Assembly: GCF_032062135.1 (NCBI RefSeq)
Contig: NC_092858.1
Location: forward strand, 163,825,664-163,889,663
Reading direction: 5' to 3'
Origin: Pyxicephalus adspersus
Lineage: Eukaryota; Chordata; Amphibia; Anura; Pyxicephalidae
Length of the DNA: 64,000 nucleotides
In this document: one piece after another, positions 33,261 to 43,862 of the stretch
Layout of the letters: every line of letters begins with the position of its first letter
Numbering within the stretch: the stretch's first letter is position 1
Notes under the pieces: model-generated
What the model was told of the DNA's origin: nothing
What the model saw: only the letters and a program-made list of their open reading frames with translations
Database searches by the model: none
Program-made: the position numbers and the translations under genes

Positions 33261-35440
33261 TTCGGCTTTAAATAATATAAAGTGTTATTTCACACTAAAC
33301 CTTCATCCAGACTGCAAACTGTTCCCCTTCCTAACTCCAAACATTGGGATAGGGTCATCGTGTAAATGCATTTTAAACGGTATCCAAATGTACCTTAGCA
33401 GTGCAGAACGGCACAACCTGTAGAGGGACCACTTTATCAGTGTGCTTCTGCTCCTTTACAGTCAAATCAGCAAGTTGATATCAATCCACATTCAGGTAAT
33501 ATTTAACACATTTGGTGCCTGAAGGTCAGCTTCAAGCTATGGGTCAGGCAAAACTCTGTGCCAAGTGATATAGGATACTGTAGGTATAAAACTGTAAATC
33601 GCCTCAATCCAAGACATAGCCTAAAAACAATGCAGGTAATGCATAACAGTATTTGTTTCCATGTGATATAAGAAGACATTTTTATTATATTTATATTATT
33701 ATATTTATATTATACTTACATTTTGGTAATAATGCTCATCTTAAGTTCAAGGAAGGTAACAATTTTTTAATTTGGGCCAGAAGAAAAAAAATTAAACCCC
33801 TACAATTTAGCATAGATTTCATCTAACTACTGTATATGAAAATATATCAACACAATGCATTTTTATAATCTCTTACATGAGTTTTCAATGACCAAAAAAA
33901 AAAACAAAGAATAGAATTAAAAAGTTGGAAAGCCAATTCAGGTGGAATTTTGTACTAAAAGCACAGCTTATATTTTCATTGTGCTGTGCTAAGCCAAGCT
34001 ACAAATAGCTTCCTCCATCAAAGACATCCGCAGATTTGGCCTTCCATGACCAGAGTTACAGCGTGACCTGCGTGAGCGTGACCTGCGTGTCCAAGCATTA
34101 CCAAGTTTAGGAGGAGGATATTGGAGCTGCAGACAGCCGGGGACAGATGAGGTGGCAAACACTCAGTGGGCGCTACTCTATGGCATTTAACAAACGCCCA
34201 ATGATTACAGCTCCAGCTGATGCTGGATAATAATTCTGATTACTGTGATGATAGAGTGCTGAAAGACTGTCAGATGTGAAGGAACAATGAAGCAGATGGG
34301 ACAGAGTTGCTCATATTGATCACATTACTGTACAAGCATTGGACTCCCAGCCTCAAGGAACCAAAGAGAATTAGATATCCCAGAGGCACATAGATACATG
34401 CTGCGTACATAATAGCCATTCGGAGATTTGGATAGGGGGAACATTTGCTGTGATAGAATGTGTGTACTGAATTGTGAACAGTGGACTGGATTTAATTTAA
34501 ACAAAATTTTGGAAAACAGCCACAAGGAAGCCATCTAAAGGATACAAGGAAAAAAAATAACCTTATAATATAACTTTACCCAGGGTATGGACAGTCAAAT
34601 ATATTCTTTTCATACTGTGATACAGAACTGTCCAGGGCCCGTTTTAACCCTCATCAGAACCTAAATGTACACATTTGGGTTAATACATTAAAAAGGTTTC
34701 GGCTGTTCACTTAGAAAAGGGAAATATTACTCTACAGGGGAACGTGGTAAAAAAAAATACCCAATCACATGCATGGAAAGGTTACATTTTTGCTTGTACA
34801 TGATTAGACGGCTGAAGCCATCAGAGGTTTACTTAATTTACTAAGCCAGGGTGTCCAACACCAGTTCTCGGGGCCCCATACAGGCCAGGATTTTTATTTA
34901 AATGGTCATTTTCTGGCACTTTCTAAACCACACCTTAATAGGTTTATTACGGTCTGTTCAAGAAATATACAGCCCAAATCCTTAAATATACCTACCCTAA
35001 TTTGTAGTTCATAAAAAAAGATAATGTTCTAAGTGACCCCGTCAGAGGGGCGCTTGCTTTTGGCTGCAAAGTTTGAGTGCCTTCAGGGACAATAATGGAA
35101 AACTGACCCTGCAGCTCCCTATGTAATTTAGGAACAGAGTAAAATGCCTATAGTGAAAAGTATGAATAATTTAATAGGCTAATTGTCCATAAATCTTCAT
35201 CCCACAAAATGTGCAAAGAGTCATCTTGCACACATTCGTTGTGTCCAAAATCTGTTTTTGTTAAGACTAGAAAGGACTGGCTACAAAAAAGATTTACTAC
35301 AAAAAAGTTGACCAGTCTTTCTCAGCTTTTTTTTATTTTTTTATTTAAGGGTTCCTCCACAGTAAACTTAACTTTCTAAAAAGGGAAACCTCAGTTAATA
35401 ATTACAGCTACAGCTTGCAAATGGGTCATTAGCTTAAACA
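33261..35440. other. No gene seen; small repeats
   Basis: Contains A-runs (about 33893-33904). A perfect 15-bp tandem duplication (AGCGTGACCTGCGTG) lies at 34060-34089. A repeat-like piece at 34690-34850 has GGCTGTTCACTTAGAAAAGGG and CAATCACATGCATGGAAAGG. The related GGCTGTTCACTTAGCAAAGGG recurs at 50889. Confidence 0.4.
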
Positions 35441-35702
35441 AGCGTTTCCCAACCAGGGTTCTGTAAAATCCCAGGGTTTCTCCAGAGGTTGCTAGGACTT
35501 CCTTGAGCAATGAGCAATTTAGACCTCTCAGGTCAGTTTAATTGACACCATTGTTTTTGGCTACCTTTAAGGGAGACATTATTCTTACTGACCACCATGC
35601 TACTGTTAATGTACTAAGAACTGAGTATATTAGAAGAGGGGTTCAATGAACGGCTGAAAGGTATTTCAAGGGTTCCTTCATGTTAAAAAGAAAGAGAAAG
35701 TG
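35441..35702 (+). mobile_element. hAT-type MITE, TTTCTCAACC family
   Basis: It starts AGCGTTTCCCAACCAGGGTT and has CCAGAGGTTGCTAGGACTTC, CTTGAGCAATGAGCA, GGTCAGTTTAATTGACACC and GGTATTTCAAGGGTTCC, matching 51955-52217 and 60966-61277 block by block. The right end is TTAAAAAGAAAGAGAAAG, a worn inverse of the left end. It lies just upstream of the L2 element. Confidence 0.8.
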
Positions 35703-36105
35703 AATACAATGTTAACTTGAAGAAGGACTGTAGTATACTTTGTGTACTTGACACCCAAGGCCACCCTTTATGACAATGTTCAGAAAAAATAAGTGAACAA
35801 ACGAAATAAATGGCTAAAAAAGGAAGCAAATTTTAAAAACTGGTGGTGCTCTCTCAGTTCTGGGCTCTCTTACATTGATGGTCACTCCATATTGGAACAA
35901 AATTGGACATACAATTTTGCTCTGCAACTCCCATCTCCTGCCCCTGGACTGATTCATCCACCTGGACTCCAACACATCCTCTGCTGCTGCCATTCTGAAT
36001 TGCTATTTCACCAAGCCATCTCTATGACTGACTCATCATATCCCACTCCTGGAACTCAACAAGCTTAGAAGCCTCACTATCACACATATCACAGTACCTG
36101 TCCTC

Positions 36106-36754
36106 ATGGACTTTAGTTTGCCCCATTGTGTTTTGTACTCAAATGGTTCACAATTATCTGTTAAAATGTATTATTCACCCTGCACTCTCTTTGCTTGCAC
36201 TATTCCATCTCCTCCCCAGTCTGATAACTCATTGTCTATCTGCTCCTTCACCCTCCTGATTTCTCTGTCTTTGCTCCTGCACCTTTTTTCTCCACTGATA
36301 CTTTCTGGTGACATCTCACCCAACCCTGGTCCCCCACACAGCCTCTCTCTTCTATACACTCTCAGCAAAACACTCCCTTCTCCTATTCTCATCTCTATAA
36401 GTTCTCAGCCCCTCTCTCTGGCAGTCTATGGAATGCCAGATCTGTTGGCAATAAATTAACCTCCATACACAGCCTTCACCTTTCTAAATCTCTGAACTTT
36501 CTGGCTCACACTGAAACTTGGCTTTCCTCCTCTGACTCTGCCTCAGCTGCTGCTCTCTCCTATGGAGGCCTGCACTTTACACATACCCCTAGACCTGGCA
36601 ACAAAGTAGGGGGTGGTGTGGGTCACATTCTCTCACCTAACTATACATACAGAGTCCTTCCTACCCCACCCGCTCTCATTTTCACCTCTTTTGAAGTCCA
36701 CTCCAACTGTCTTTTCCTGCCCCTTACCCCTTATTGTTGCTGTTGTCTACCGAC
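36106..36754 (+). pseudogene. L2 ORF2 start: leader and endonuclease domain, frameshifted, cut by gap
   Basis: The endonuclease (AP-like family) nicks target DNA to prime reverse transcription. The frame from 36106 reads through LILSGDISPNPGPPHS, a hallmark just before the L2/CR1 endonuclease. It shifts at about 36425-36435. The correct frame then gives WNARSVGNKLTSIHSL, FLAHTETWLSSSDS and YGGLHFTHTPRPGNKVGGGV, covering the conserved Asn (NARS) and the catalytic Glu (ETWL). The remainder, including the SDH-type motif, falls in the N gap or is lost. The frameshift disables it. Confidence 0.9.
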
Positions 36755-37629
36755 NNNNNNNNNNNNNNNNNNNNNNNNNNNNNNNNNNNNNNNNNNNNNN
36801 NNNNNNNNNNNNNNNNNNNNNNNNNNNNNNNNNNNNNNNNNNNNNNNNNNNNNNNNNNNNNNNNNNNNNNNNNNNNNNNNNNNNNNNNNNNNNNNNNNNN
36901 NNNNNNNNNNNNNNNNNNNNNNNNNNNNNNNNNNNNNNNNNNNNNNNNNNNNNNNNNNNNNNNNNNNNNNNNNNNNNNNNNNNNNNNNNNNNNNNNNNNN
37001 NNNNNNNNNNNNNNNNNNNNNNNNNNNNNNNNNNNNNNNNNNNNNNNNNNNNNNNNNNNNNNNNNNNNNNNNNNNNNNNNNNNNNNNNNNNNNNNNNNNN
37101 NNNNNNNNNNNNNNNNNNNNNNNNNNNNNNNNNNNNNNNNNNNNNNNNNNNNNNNNNNNNNNNNNNNNNNNNNNNNNNNNNNNNNNNNNNNNNNNNNNNN
37201 NNNNNNNNNNNNNNNNNNNNNNNNNNNNNNNNNNNNNNNNNNNNNNNNNNNNNNNNNNNNNNNNNNNNNNNNNNNNNNNNNNNNNNNNNNNNNNNNNNNN
37301 NNNNNNNNNNNNNNNNNNNNNNNNNNNNNNNNNNNNNNNNNNNNNNNNNNNNNNNNNNNNNNNNNNNNNNNNNNNNNNNNNNNNNNNNNNNNNNNNNNNN
37401 NNNNNNNNNNNNNNNNNNNNNNNNNNNNNNNNNNNNNNNNNNNNNNNNNNNNNNNNNNNNNNNNNNNNNNNNNNNNNNNNNNNNNNNNNNNNNNNNNNNN
37501 NNNNNNNNNNNNNNNNNNNNNNNNNNNNNNNNNNNNNNNNNNNNNNNNNNNNNNNNNNNNNNNNNNNNNNNNNNNNNNNNNNNNNNNNNNNNNNNNNNNN
37601 NNNNNNNNNNNNNNNNNNNNNNNNNNNNN
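36755..37629. other. Assembly gap (875 N)
   Basis: A run of N interrupts the L2 element between endonuclease and reverse transcriptase. Open frames drawn across it are meaningless. The gap is probably a repeat-caused assembly break; its true length may differ. Confidence 0.99.
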
Positions 37630-39070
37630 CCCTTCCACCTGTAAATCATCACTGGCCTCCCTCAGCCCTGTTACTGTGGACAAAGTCTCCTCTCTTCTTT
37701 CATTGTCTCCATCTACTACCTGTCCGCTTGACCCAATTCCGTCTGATCTACTCCATGCCCACTCCTCCACCCTGGCCCTCGTCCTAACCGAACTAATCAA
37801 CCTCTCCCTTTCTACTGGTAAATACCCCTCAGCTTTCAAACATGCCATAATTCTCCCTATCCTAAAGAAACCCTCACTGGACCCCTCCCTACCCTCTAAC
37901 TACCGTTCTATCTCCCTTCTCCCATATGTCTCCAAACTCCCTGAACGCCTTGTCTACAAAAGTCTCACCGATTACTCGAGCTCCAACTCTCTCTTTGGCC
38001 CTCCCCAGTCTGGCTTTCGAACTGCCCACTCAACTGAAACAGCCCTTACTAAAGCGGCCTTGTCAGAACCAAGTCTCAAGGAAACTTTTTTCTCCTCCTT
38101 CTCATTGATCTTTCCTCTGCTTTTGACACTGTTGATCACCCCCTTCAAAGAGAAATCATGCGCTCAATTGGTATCAGTGACGCTGCTCTCTCTTGGTTTG
38201 CTTCCTATCTGTCCGACCGCTTCTTTCAAGATTCTTTCAATGGTAATTCCTCTTCTCCCACTCTCCTCCCTGTTGGTGTTTCACAAGTGTCAGTGCTTGG
38301 ACCGGTTCTCCTTTTTTTCTGTACACCTCCTCTCTCGGTAGTCTCATATCTTCCTTTGGCTTTCAGTACCATCTGTATGCTGATGACACTCAAATCTATC
38401 TGTCCACCCCTGACCTGTCTCCCTCAGTCCTGGATAAGGTCTCCTGCTGCCTATCAGCCATTTCATCATGGATGTCTGACCGATTCCTGAAACTCAACCT
38501 GGATAAAACAGAACTCATCATCTTCCCACCTTCCAAATCTCCCCCTGACATATATCTAACTGTTAACAACACTGTTATTCAGCCCTCCCCTCAGGCACGT
38601 TGTCTTGGTGTCACCTTTGATTTTGTTCTCTCATTTACCCCCCCCCCGTATTCAGAAAATTTCCAGGTCCTGCCACTTTCACCTACGCAACATCTCCAAA
38701 ATCTGCACCTACTTGTCCCCAGAGACCACTAAACTCCTTGTACATGCTTTTATCATCTCTCATCTGGACTACTGTAACATCCCCCTCTCTGGTATTCCAC
38801 TAACCCGACTCTCTCTTGTACATTCTATTATGAATGTTGCAGCCAGACTCATCCAGCCTTCCCACCGCTCCTCTTCTGCTGCATCTCTTTGTAGTTCTCT
38901 TCATTGGCTTCCATTTCACTTTAGAATCAAATTCAAGCTCCTTTGCTTTGCCTTTAAAACCCTCCATAGTTCCTGTCTCACATACCTTTCTGACATGGTA
39001 AAAAAAAAAAAAAAATACACCCCAGCCGCTCTCTGCTCCTTCGATGACCGACAACTGACTTCCTCACTCA
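37630..39070 (+). pseudogene. L2 reverse transcriptase and C-terminal region, multiple frameshifts
   Basis: The enzyme copied L2 RNA at the nicked target. The first frame reads DPIPSDLLHAHSS, KHAIILPILKKPSLD and NYRSISLLPYVSKLPERLV, then FGPPQSGFRTAHSTETAL. The frame shifts near 38085 to LIDLSSAFDTVDHPLQREIM with a catalytic Asp, then SIGISDAALSWFASYLSDR and a degraded [12 protein letters not shown]. It shifts again before 38376 to [12 protein letters not shown], with the YADD catalytic motif at 38376-38387, and [18 protein letters not shown]. Another shift follows in the C-run near 38640. The C-terminal part then reads SHLDYCNIPLSGIP and LHWLPFHFRIKFKLLCFAFK. An A-run at 39001-39014 breaks it once more. 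It is dead. Confidence 0.95.
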
Positions 39071-39160
39071 TATGTTTTCGTCTGTCATTTGCAACCCCTT
39101 TTTAATGTAAAGTGCTGCGTAATATGTTGGCGCTATATAAGTCCTGTTTAATAATAATGG

Positions 39161-39405
39161 TGGTCAATGAAGTTCTTCCCTACATTGATGAGCATTAGTA
39201 AAGATCCCCATTACTTTGGTGGTCTTTGTATAAACCTCTCCTTAAATTGGTGGTCAGAGGGCAAATTTCTGCCTACAGATAGTTAAGAAGAACACTGGTG
39301 CCAGCGATAACTTACATGAGGAGCAGAAACTGCCCTGTGCTCAATGAACCCCCAGTAACCTCTGGGGGAAACCTAGGATTCCACGAACGCTGTTCGAGAT
39401 ACAAT
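39161..39405 (-). mobile_element. hAT-type MITE, TTTCTCAACC family, reversed
   Basis: Blocks CTCAATGAACCCCCAGTAAC, CTCTGGGGGAAACCTAGGAT and an end with CTGTTCGAGATACAATGG are the inverse of those at 35441. The other end is lost. Together with 35441-35702 it brackets the L2 element. Confidence 0.65.
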
Positions 39406-40984
39406 GGTTCAGATGATAACTAAAAAAGTTTTTTTCTGGACATTTTTGTTCAACATTTTGCAAAAAAAATAACCACTATAACCACTAGTGCAGTAGCAAA
39501 GATTGTATTGTTTATTGCCCCTCAAATGTTCTTCCTGCTAAGGCCAAGCAGGCAATGGGGAGGTGCCCTGCAGTCGACCTATATAGAAGAGCAAGTTGCT
39601 GCCCTAGTGCTTTCCCAAGGCACTCCGGAGGTTAATCAGGAATGGATATTCAGGCAAATTACTACCACTGACTGTACCTCAGAAACCTCACAAAATCTTC
39701 CATTTCTCAGCAACTTTTCAAAAATCCTTCATAGATCACATCACCAAATGTCTAAATGGTTCCCCAGAGTAATATGGAATGTCCAAACATCAAGTTATTC
39801 CATTTTTTATGTAGAAGTCCTCTTTTTTATTGTAGTAGTTCTCTAATCCTCCACTGCTTCTCAGAAACCTCAAGATCCTCCACACAAATGGAAATAGCAT
39901 GACCAACACCATAGTGTTTCCTCAATTGAATGTGGACGGTCCAGATATAAAGAGAATATTTGATATACATGTTTTTAAAAGTCTCCTTCAATCTGAACAT
40001 TTGGCAGAAAATTTAAATGATGAACTGTTATGTGTCTTATCTCTTCTCATCAAGACACCTACAAGAATGAAACTGTTTGTGCTGCAATCAGATATTACAT
40101 GCACACCCAAAGCCAAAAAAATGAAGAGCTATTTAAAATAACCATTGTCATTCGTAAAGGAGCAATTTTTAACCAACCTGATGAGGATCCAAAAAGCCTT
40201 GATTGCAGGCTTGTAGGGAGGTCTATACCTAGGTGTGCAGCTGAAGTGTTTGATGTATAACGCACACCAGACATTCCTGTGGAGTGTTAATGATCAGAAA
40301 TTCTTCTCATCTTTCCTGGGTACAGCCTGGCTATCAACCTGCCACTGAGCATGACCCCCTATTGATTACATAGTTATGACTACAGGAGTACAAAACCAGC
40401 TTCCCTGGAAATAAAATATGGATAATATGGAAACCAAGTGGAGATTAGATTTCATTTTTGCTCCAAATGCCTGGTGATAGAAAGTGGTCTTCAAACTGTT
40501 CTCTAAAGACAAGAAAATGGGACTAATAATTAGAAGACAATACCAGCATCAGTTATGTGTCTATAAAACTGTGTCCATTTTCTGAATATGTATTTGTATT
40601 TTTTCCAGTTGTATTACTATAAAAATTTTTTTATAAAATTGCACCTCTAGCTTTGAATATATTAGCAAATGGTTTAAAACCTGGTGTGTGGTCCCTATTA
40701 AGGGATTTCTTCCATCTTGTGTTTTGGGTGAAGGACTTTTTGACTTTTGGCAATGGGAGGTAAAGGAATGAATTCATTCAGTGGGTGTTGGTGTAACATT
40801 TATCTTAAATGATTTACAGAATCAACACATGCAGCAAGCAGGACAGCTATATCTTACCTGGCAGTTTTATGTTCATACCAGTAGAATGCACCTTCCATTG
40901 ACTTGATAATAAATATTCCTTTAGTAAGAAGCATTCCATACTCTCTAAAGTACAAAGCCACAAAGATCCAGTAGCTGGATACCA
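39406..40984. other. No gene seen
   Basis: The word CTCAGAAACCTCA occurs twice (near 39680 and 39862) in a possibly duplicated segment. No recognised coding or repeat family. Confidence 0.4.
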
Positions 40985-41009
40985 ATATATATATATATAT
41001 ATATATATA
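40985..41009. repeat. (TA)n microsatellite
   Basis: About 12 uninterrupted TA units. Confidence 0.95.
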
Positions 41010-42419
41010 AATACTTCAATTAAAAGTACTCACAACATCCTATGGGTAGAACAAAGCAATTCAATTTTCATGGCCACAGGCCAACCATTCTCTATGACCT
41101 CACATCTAGTGGCACCTAAATATTCCTTGGGCCAACAGTCCTTGGCCAACACCACTTGGCAGAGTCAGCTACAGTACACAGTGCAGTCATGGCCTACTGT
41201 TAAACAAAAAGCTAGTCTAGAGCAATGAATGAGAAGACAAAACTGGAGCAAATGAATATAGAGAGTAAATATATATATATTCCTATTGTTTTTATTATGA
41301 TATATTTCACGCCTGCAGTCATTTTACAATGACCACATGAAAGCCTGTGTAACAATTGCCCACAGTGACACTCACTCCTAACCTTGTAAACTTCATATAT
41401 AAAAAAGCACTTTGCTGTGAACAAGAATTCCTGACAACTCAGATCCCCCACTGAAAGACATAAAACAACTTAAAGCCTGAGAAGAGAAATGTGGTGTCAC
41501 CGGATACCTGGCTAGTTCAGTAAAGAGGTGAACAAGACCTTTAGGGTAAAACAGAGACATAGCACATGTGTGAGCTGCAGCTATTGTCTAACAAAAAGCT
41601 GGGAAAAAAAAAAATCGATGTTCTGGCATCCTTTGTTTAAACACAGGTGTCAAGTTCGTTTAACGGTTTAAGTCTTTATAATCCCCATATCTCCTCCGTA
41701 GAACAAAATAGCGAGGACATTTCTGGGGTGGATAATTGAAAGATTAAAGAAACAATATTTACTTTCTTGTGTGTCTGTGAGATCAACATACAAAGGAAGC
41801 GGCAGAACATGACTGAGGCCCTTTAGAAATAAGAAGATATAAATGAATGGTTCAGTACGATTTCTGCCCCACACAAAATCTTGTAGTCATCCAGATAGAG
41901 CGTGTGCTCCAATACTATACCACCTACAGTGAAAGTCTAGCCGACATCCCTGACACTTGGCAGGCTTGGTCCCCTGCGGTCATCCAAGAGCAGCCATGTG
42001 CTCACTGAGCATTGTGCAATAGGACATAAGACACAGAACCAGATCGATGCCTTTCTGCCTAAAGTATGACAAGTTCGATGGCTGACATTGGTTCAATGTA
42101 TTTTACAGTTTGACTTTTTCATGGACAACATGAGTCACCTAAAAGCCAAACCTAGACAAATAAAAAAAAAAAAATGTAAAAAAGATAAAAGTGCCTCCTA
42201 CAGTCCCTGTAGCAGCATTCAGTTTGGGTGGTGATGAAAAGCACTAACAAGTTCATTATTGTGCTGTTTCACTTTTGCTTTGTCCAGAGTGTGGGTCTTG
42301 GACATCCTGGGCTTAGAGGCAGTGGGTTATATGAAGCTGTCCTTAGTCTTCAGACTAAGGACATCAGAAAAACGGACCTGTCATAACAGGGGTCGTTATA
42401 CCCAGGGATTTTATACTGT
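41010..42419. other. No gene seen
   Basis: Unique-looking sequence with short A-runs near 41608 and 42162. No recognised exon. Confidence 0.45.
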
Positions 42420-42945
42420 ACATTGGAAAGTTAGGCCATGTGGTCACTACACACAGTATTGCATGCAATGAATGGGAAAGGTGGGCAGTATGATCATCAC
42501 ACACTGCAATATACAGTATACACGGAACAGAAAAGTTGAGTGGTATGACCATTGCACACAGTAATCATACACGGAGCACAAAGGTTGGGCAGTATAGTCA
42601 TTACACACAGCAAATAAATACATTTAATGGAAAAATTGGGTGAAATATTCATCACACGCTGCACTATATACGTCGAATGGCAGAGGTGGGTGGTATGGCC
42701 ATTACACTGGGCAGAAAAGTTTGGCTATATGGTTAGAACATACAGTGATCATATACATTGAAGTTTGGTGGCAAGGTCATCACATTTATTGATTATAAAC
42801 ATTGAACAGAAAAGTTGGACAGTATAGTCATTACACAGCAATATATTGAACGGAAATGTTGGGCGGTAGGGTCAATCCACCCATTGGGGATAGGGATATA
42901 TGTATATATATATTGAATAGAAATGTTGGGTGTCACGGTCATTCT
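42420..42945 (+). repeat. Degenerate minisatellite, unit about 50 bp, about 10 copies
   Basis: The word TCAT(T/C)ACACACAG(C/T)A, preceded by AAAGTTGGGCAGTATGG and followed by ATATACATTGAACGGA, recurs with starts near 42444, 42494, 42549, 42598, 42649, 42699, 42777 and 42838. Spacing is mostly 49-55 bp, with some shortened or lengthened units. The units differ at many positions, so the array is old. No coding sense. Confidence 0.9.
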
Positions 42946-43550
42946 TTCCACCCATCGATGATACCAACATTCTTTGTAATGAAATTGAGGCAACAAATGA
43001 GGTTAGTCCTCATGAACAAGGCAACTTGTGAAATCTTTGGGGGAAAAAAACAATCTTGTCAAAAGAAAACCAGAAATTAAAACCTTCTCTTAGCAGCCTG
43101 CGTTGAATGGGCTCTTGATTAGTATACAGAAGCAGCTGATAACCGAGGATGATTAACACAACCACCCAGCTATTTACACAGCAATCAGCTAGAAATGGTC
43201 ATACATAATAAATGAGGGAGGAGAGGACAATTCAATTTGTCAAGTAGTACAGAACAGGGTAGCAGACAGTGAATCACATGCCATACATGATGATAAGCAC
43301 AGGATTCGGGGTCACGGGTAATGTTCTGCTCTGATTGGGTTAGGGAAACCAACAGTCATTGTGATAGATGGATCCAAGCCCTCCCCCAGAGATGACTGAG
43401 CATCCAGACATGCAGACAGAAGTCCTCCCCCTGCTTTATTTCCTCAACTGGATTTTTTTTTTTTTATCGCAATAGAAACAGTTAAAGAAATCCTGTCTCC
43501 AAACCCTAATCATATTTTAGGCCTACTTAATAAAGCTTCAATTGTGTAGA
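42946..43550. other. No gene seen
   Basis: Unique-looking sequence with a T-run at 43449-43463. Confidence 0.45.
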
Positions 43551-43862
43551 CCAGCCCTTCTCAAGCTTTTAACCCCCCAAAACACACTTTAAAATGCTTT
43601 CCAGTAACCCCTGTTTAAACATACCTAAAACTGGAGGTCAATGGAAAAAAAAACAACATCGGAGGTCATCGGAAAAAATGTCCCCCTCCCCAACCCCATA
43701 CAGAATGGTGGTCACCCATCAGATAAAATGAGCATTGGCATCATTCTGCTGACTCTTGCCCACAAACAGAGGCCATCATCAAATTGGAGGACAATCAGCC
43801 AAGGAACCCCATGCATTGACTGGAGGAACATTGGGGTTTCACGGAACCCTAGTTAAGAATAG
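43551..43862 (-). mobile_element. hAT-type MITE, TTTCTCAA family, diverged
   Basis: The ends CCAGCCCTTCTCAAGCTTTT and CGGAACCCTAGTTAAGAATA are inverted forms of the family ends. CAGTAACCCCTG, CCAAGGAACCCCATGCATTG and CTGGAGGAACATTGGGGTTT fit the family body. The interior is more altered than in other copies. Confidence 0.6.

Larger units (their letters stand above)
35850..39160 (+). mobile_element. L2-type non-LTR retrotransposon, long but broken; includes an 875-bp assembly gap
   Basis: Plus-strand parts appear in the order expected for L2: a leader region, SGDISPNPGP, an endonuclease, a reverse transcriptase, the C-terminal region, and the tail TCTGTCATTTGCAACCCC ... GCGTAATATGTTGGCGCTAT with an AATAATAA end. 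The 5' limit near 35850 is a guess. The tail is shorter than in the other copies: the block with GATTGTAAGCTC is missing before 39080. At about 3.3 kb including the gap, it is the longest LINE copy here. Confidence 0.92.

Noticed and set aside
36613..38341. Open frames of 300-535 codons across the N run
   Set aside because: Most of their length is unknown bases. Only the L2 endonuclease and reverse transcriptase parts on either side are real, and they lie in different frames.
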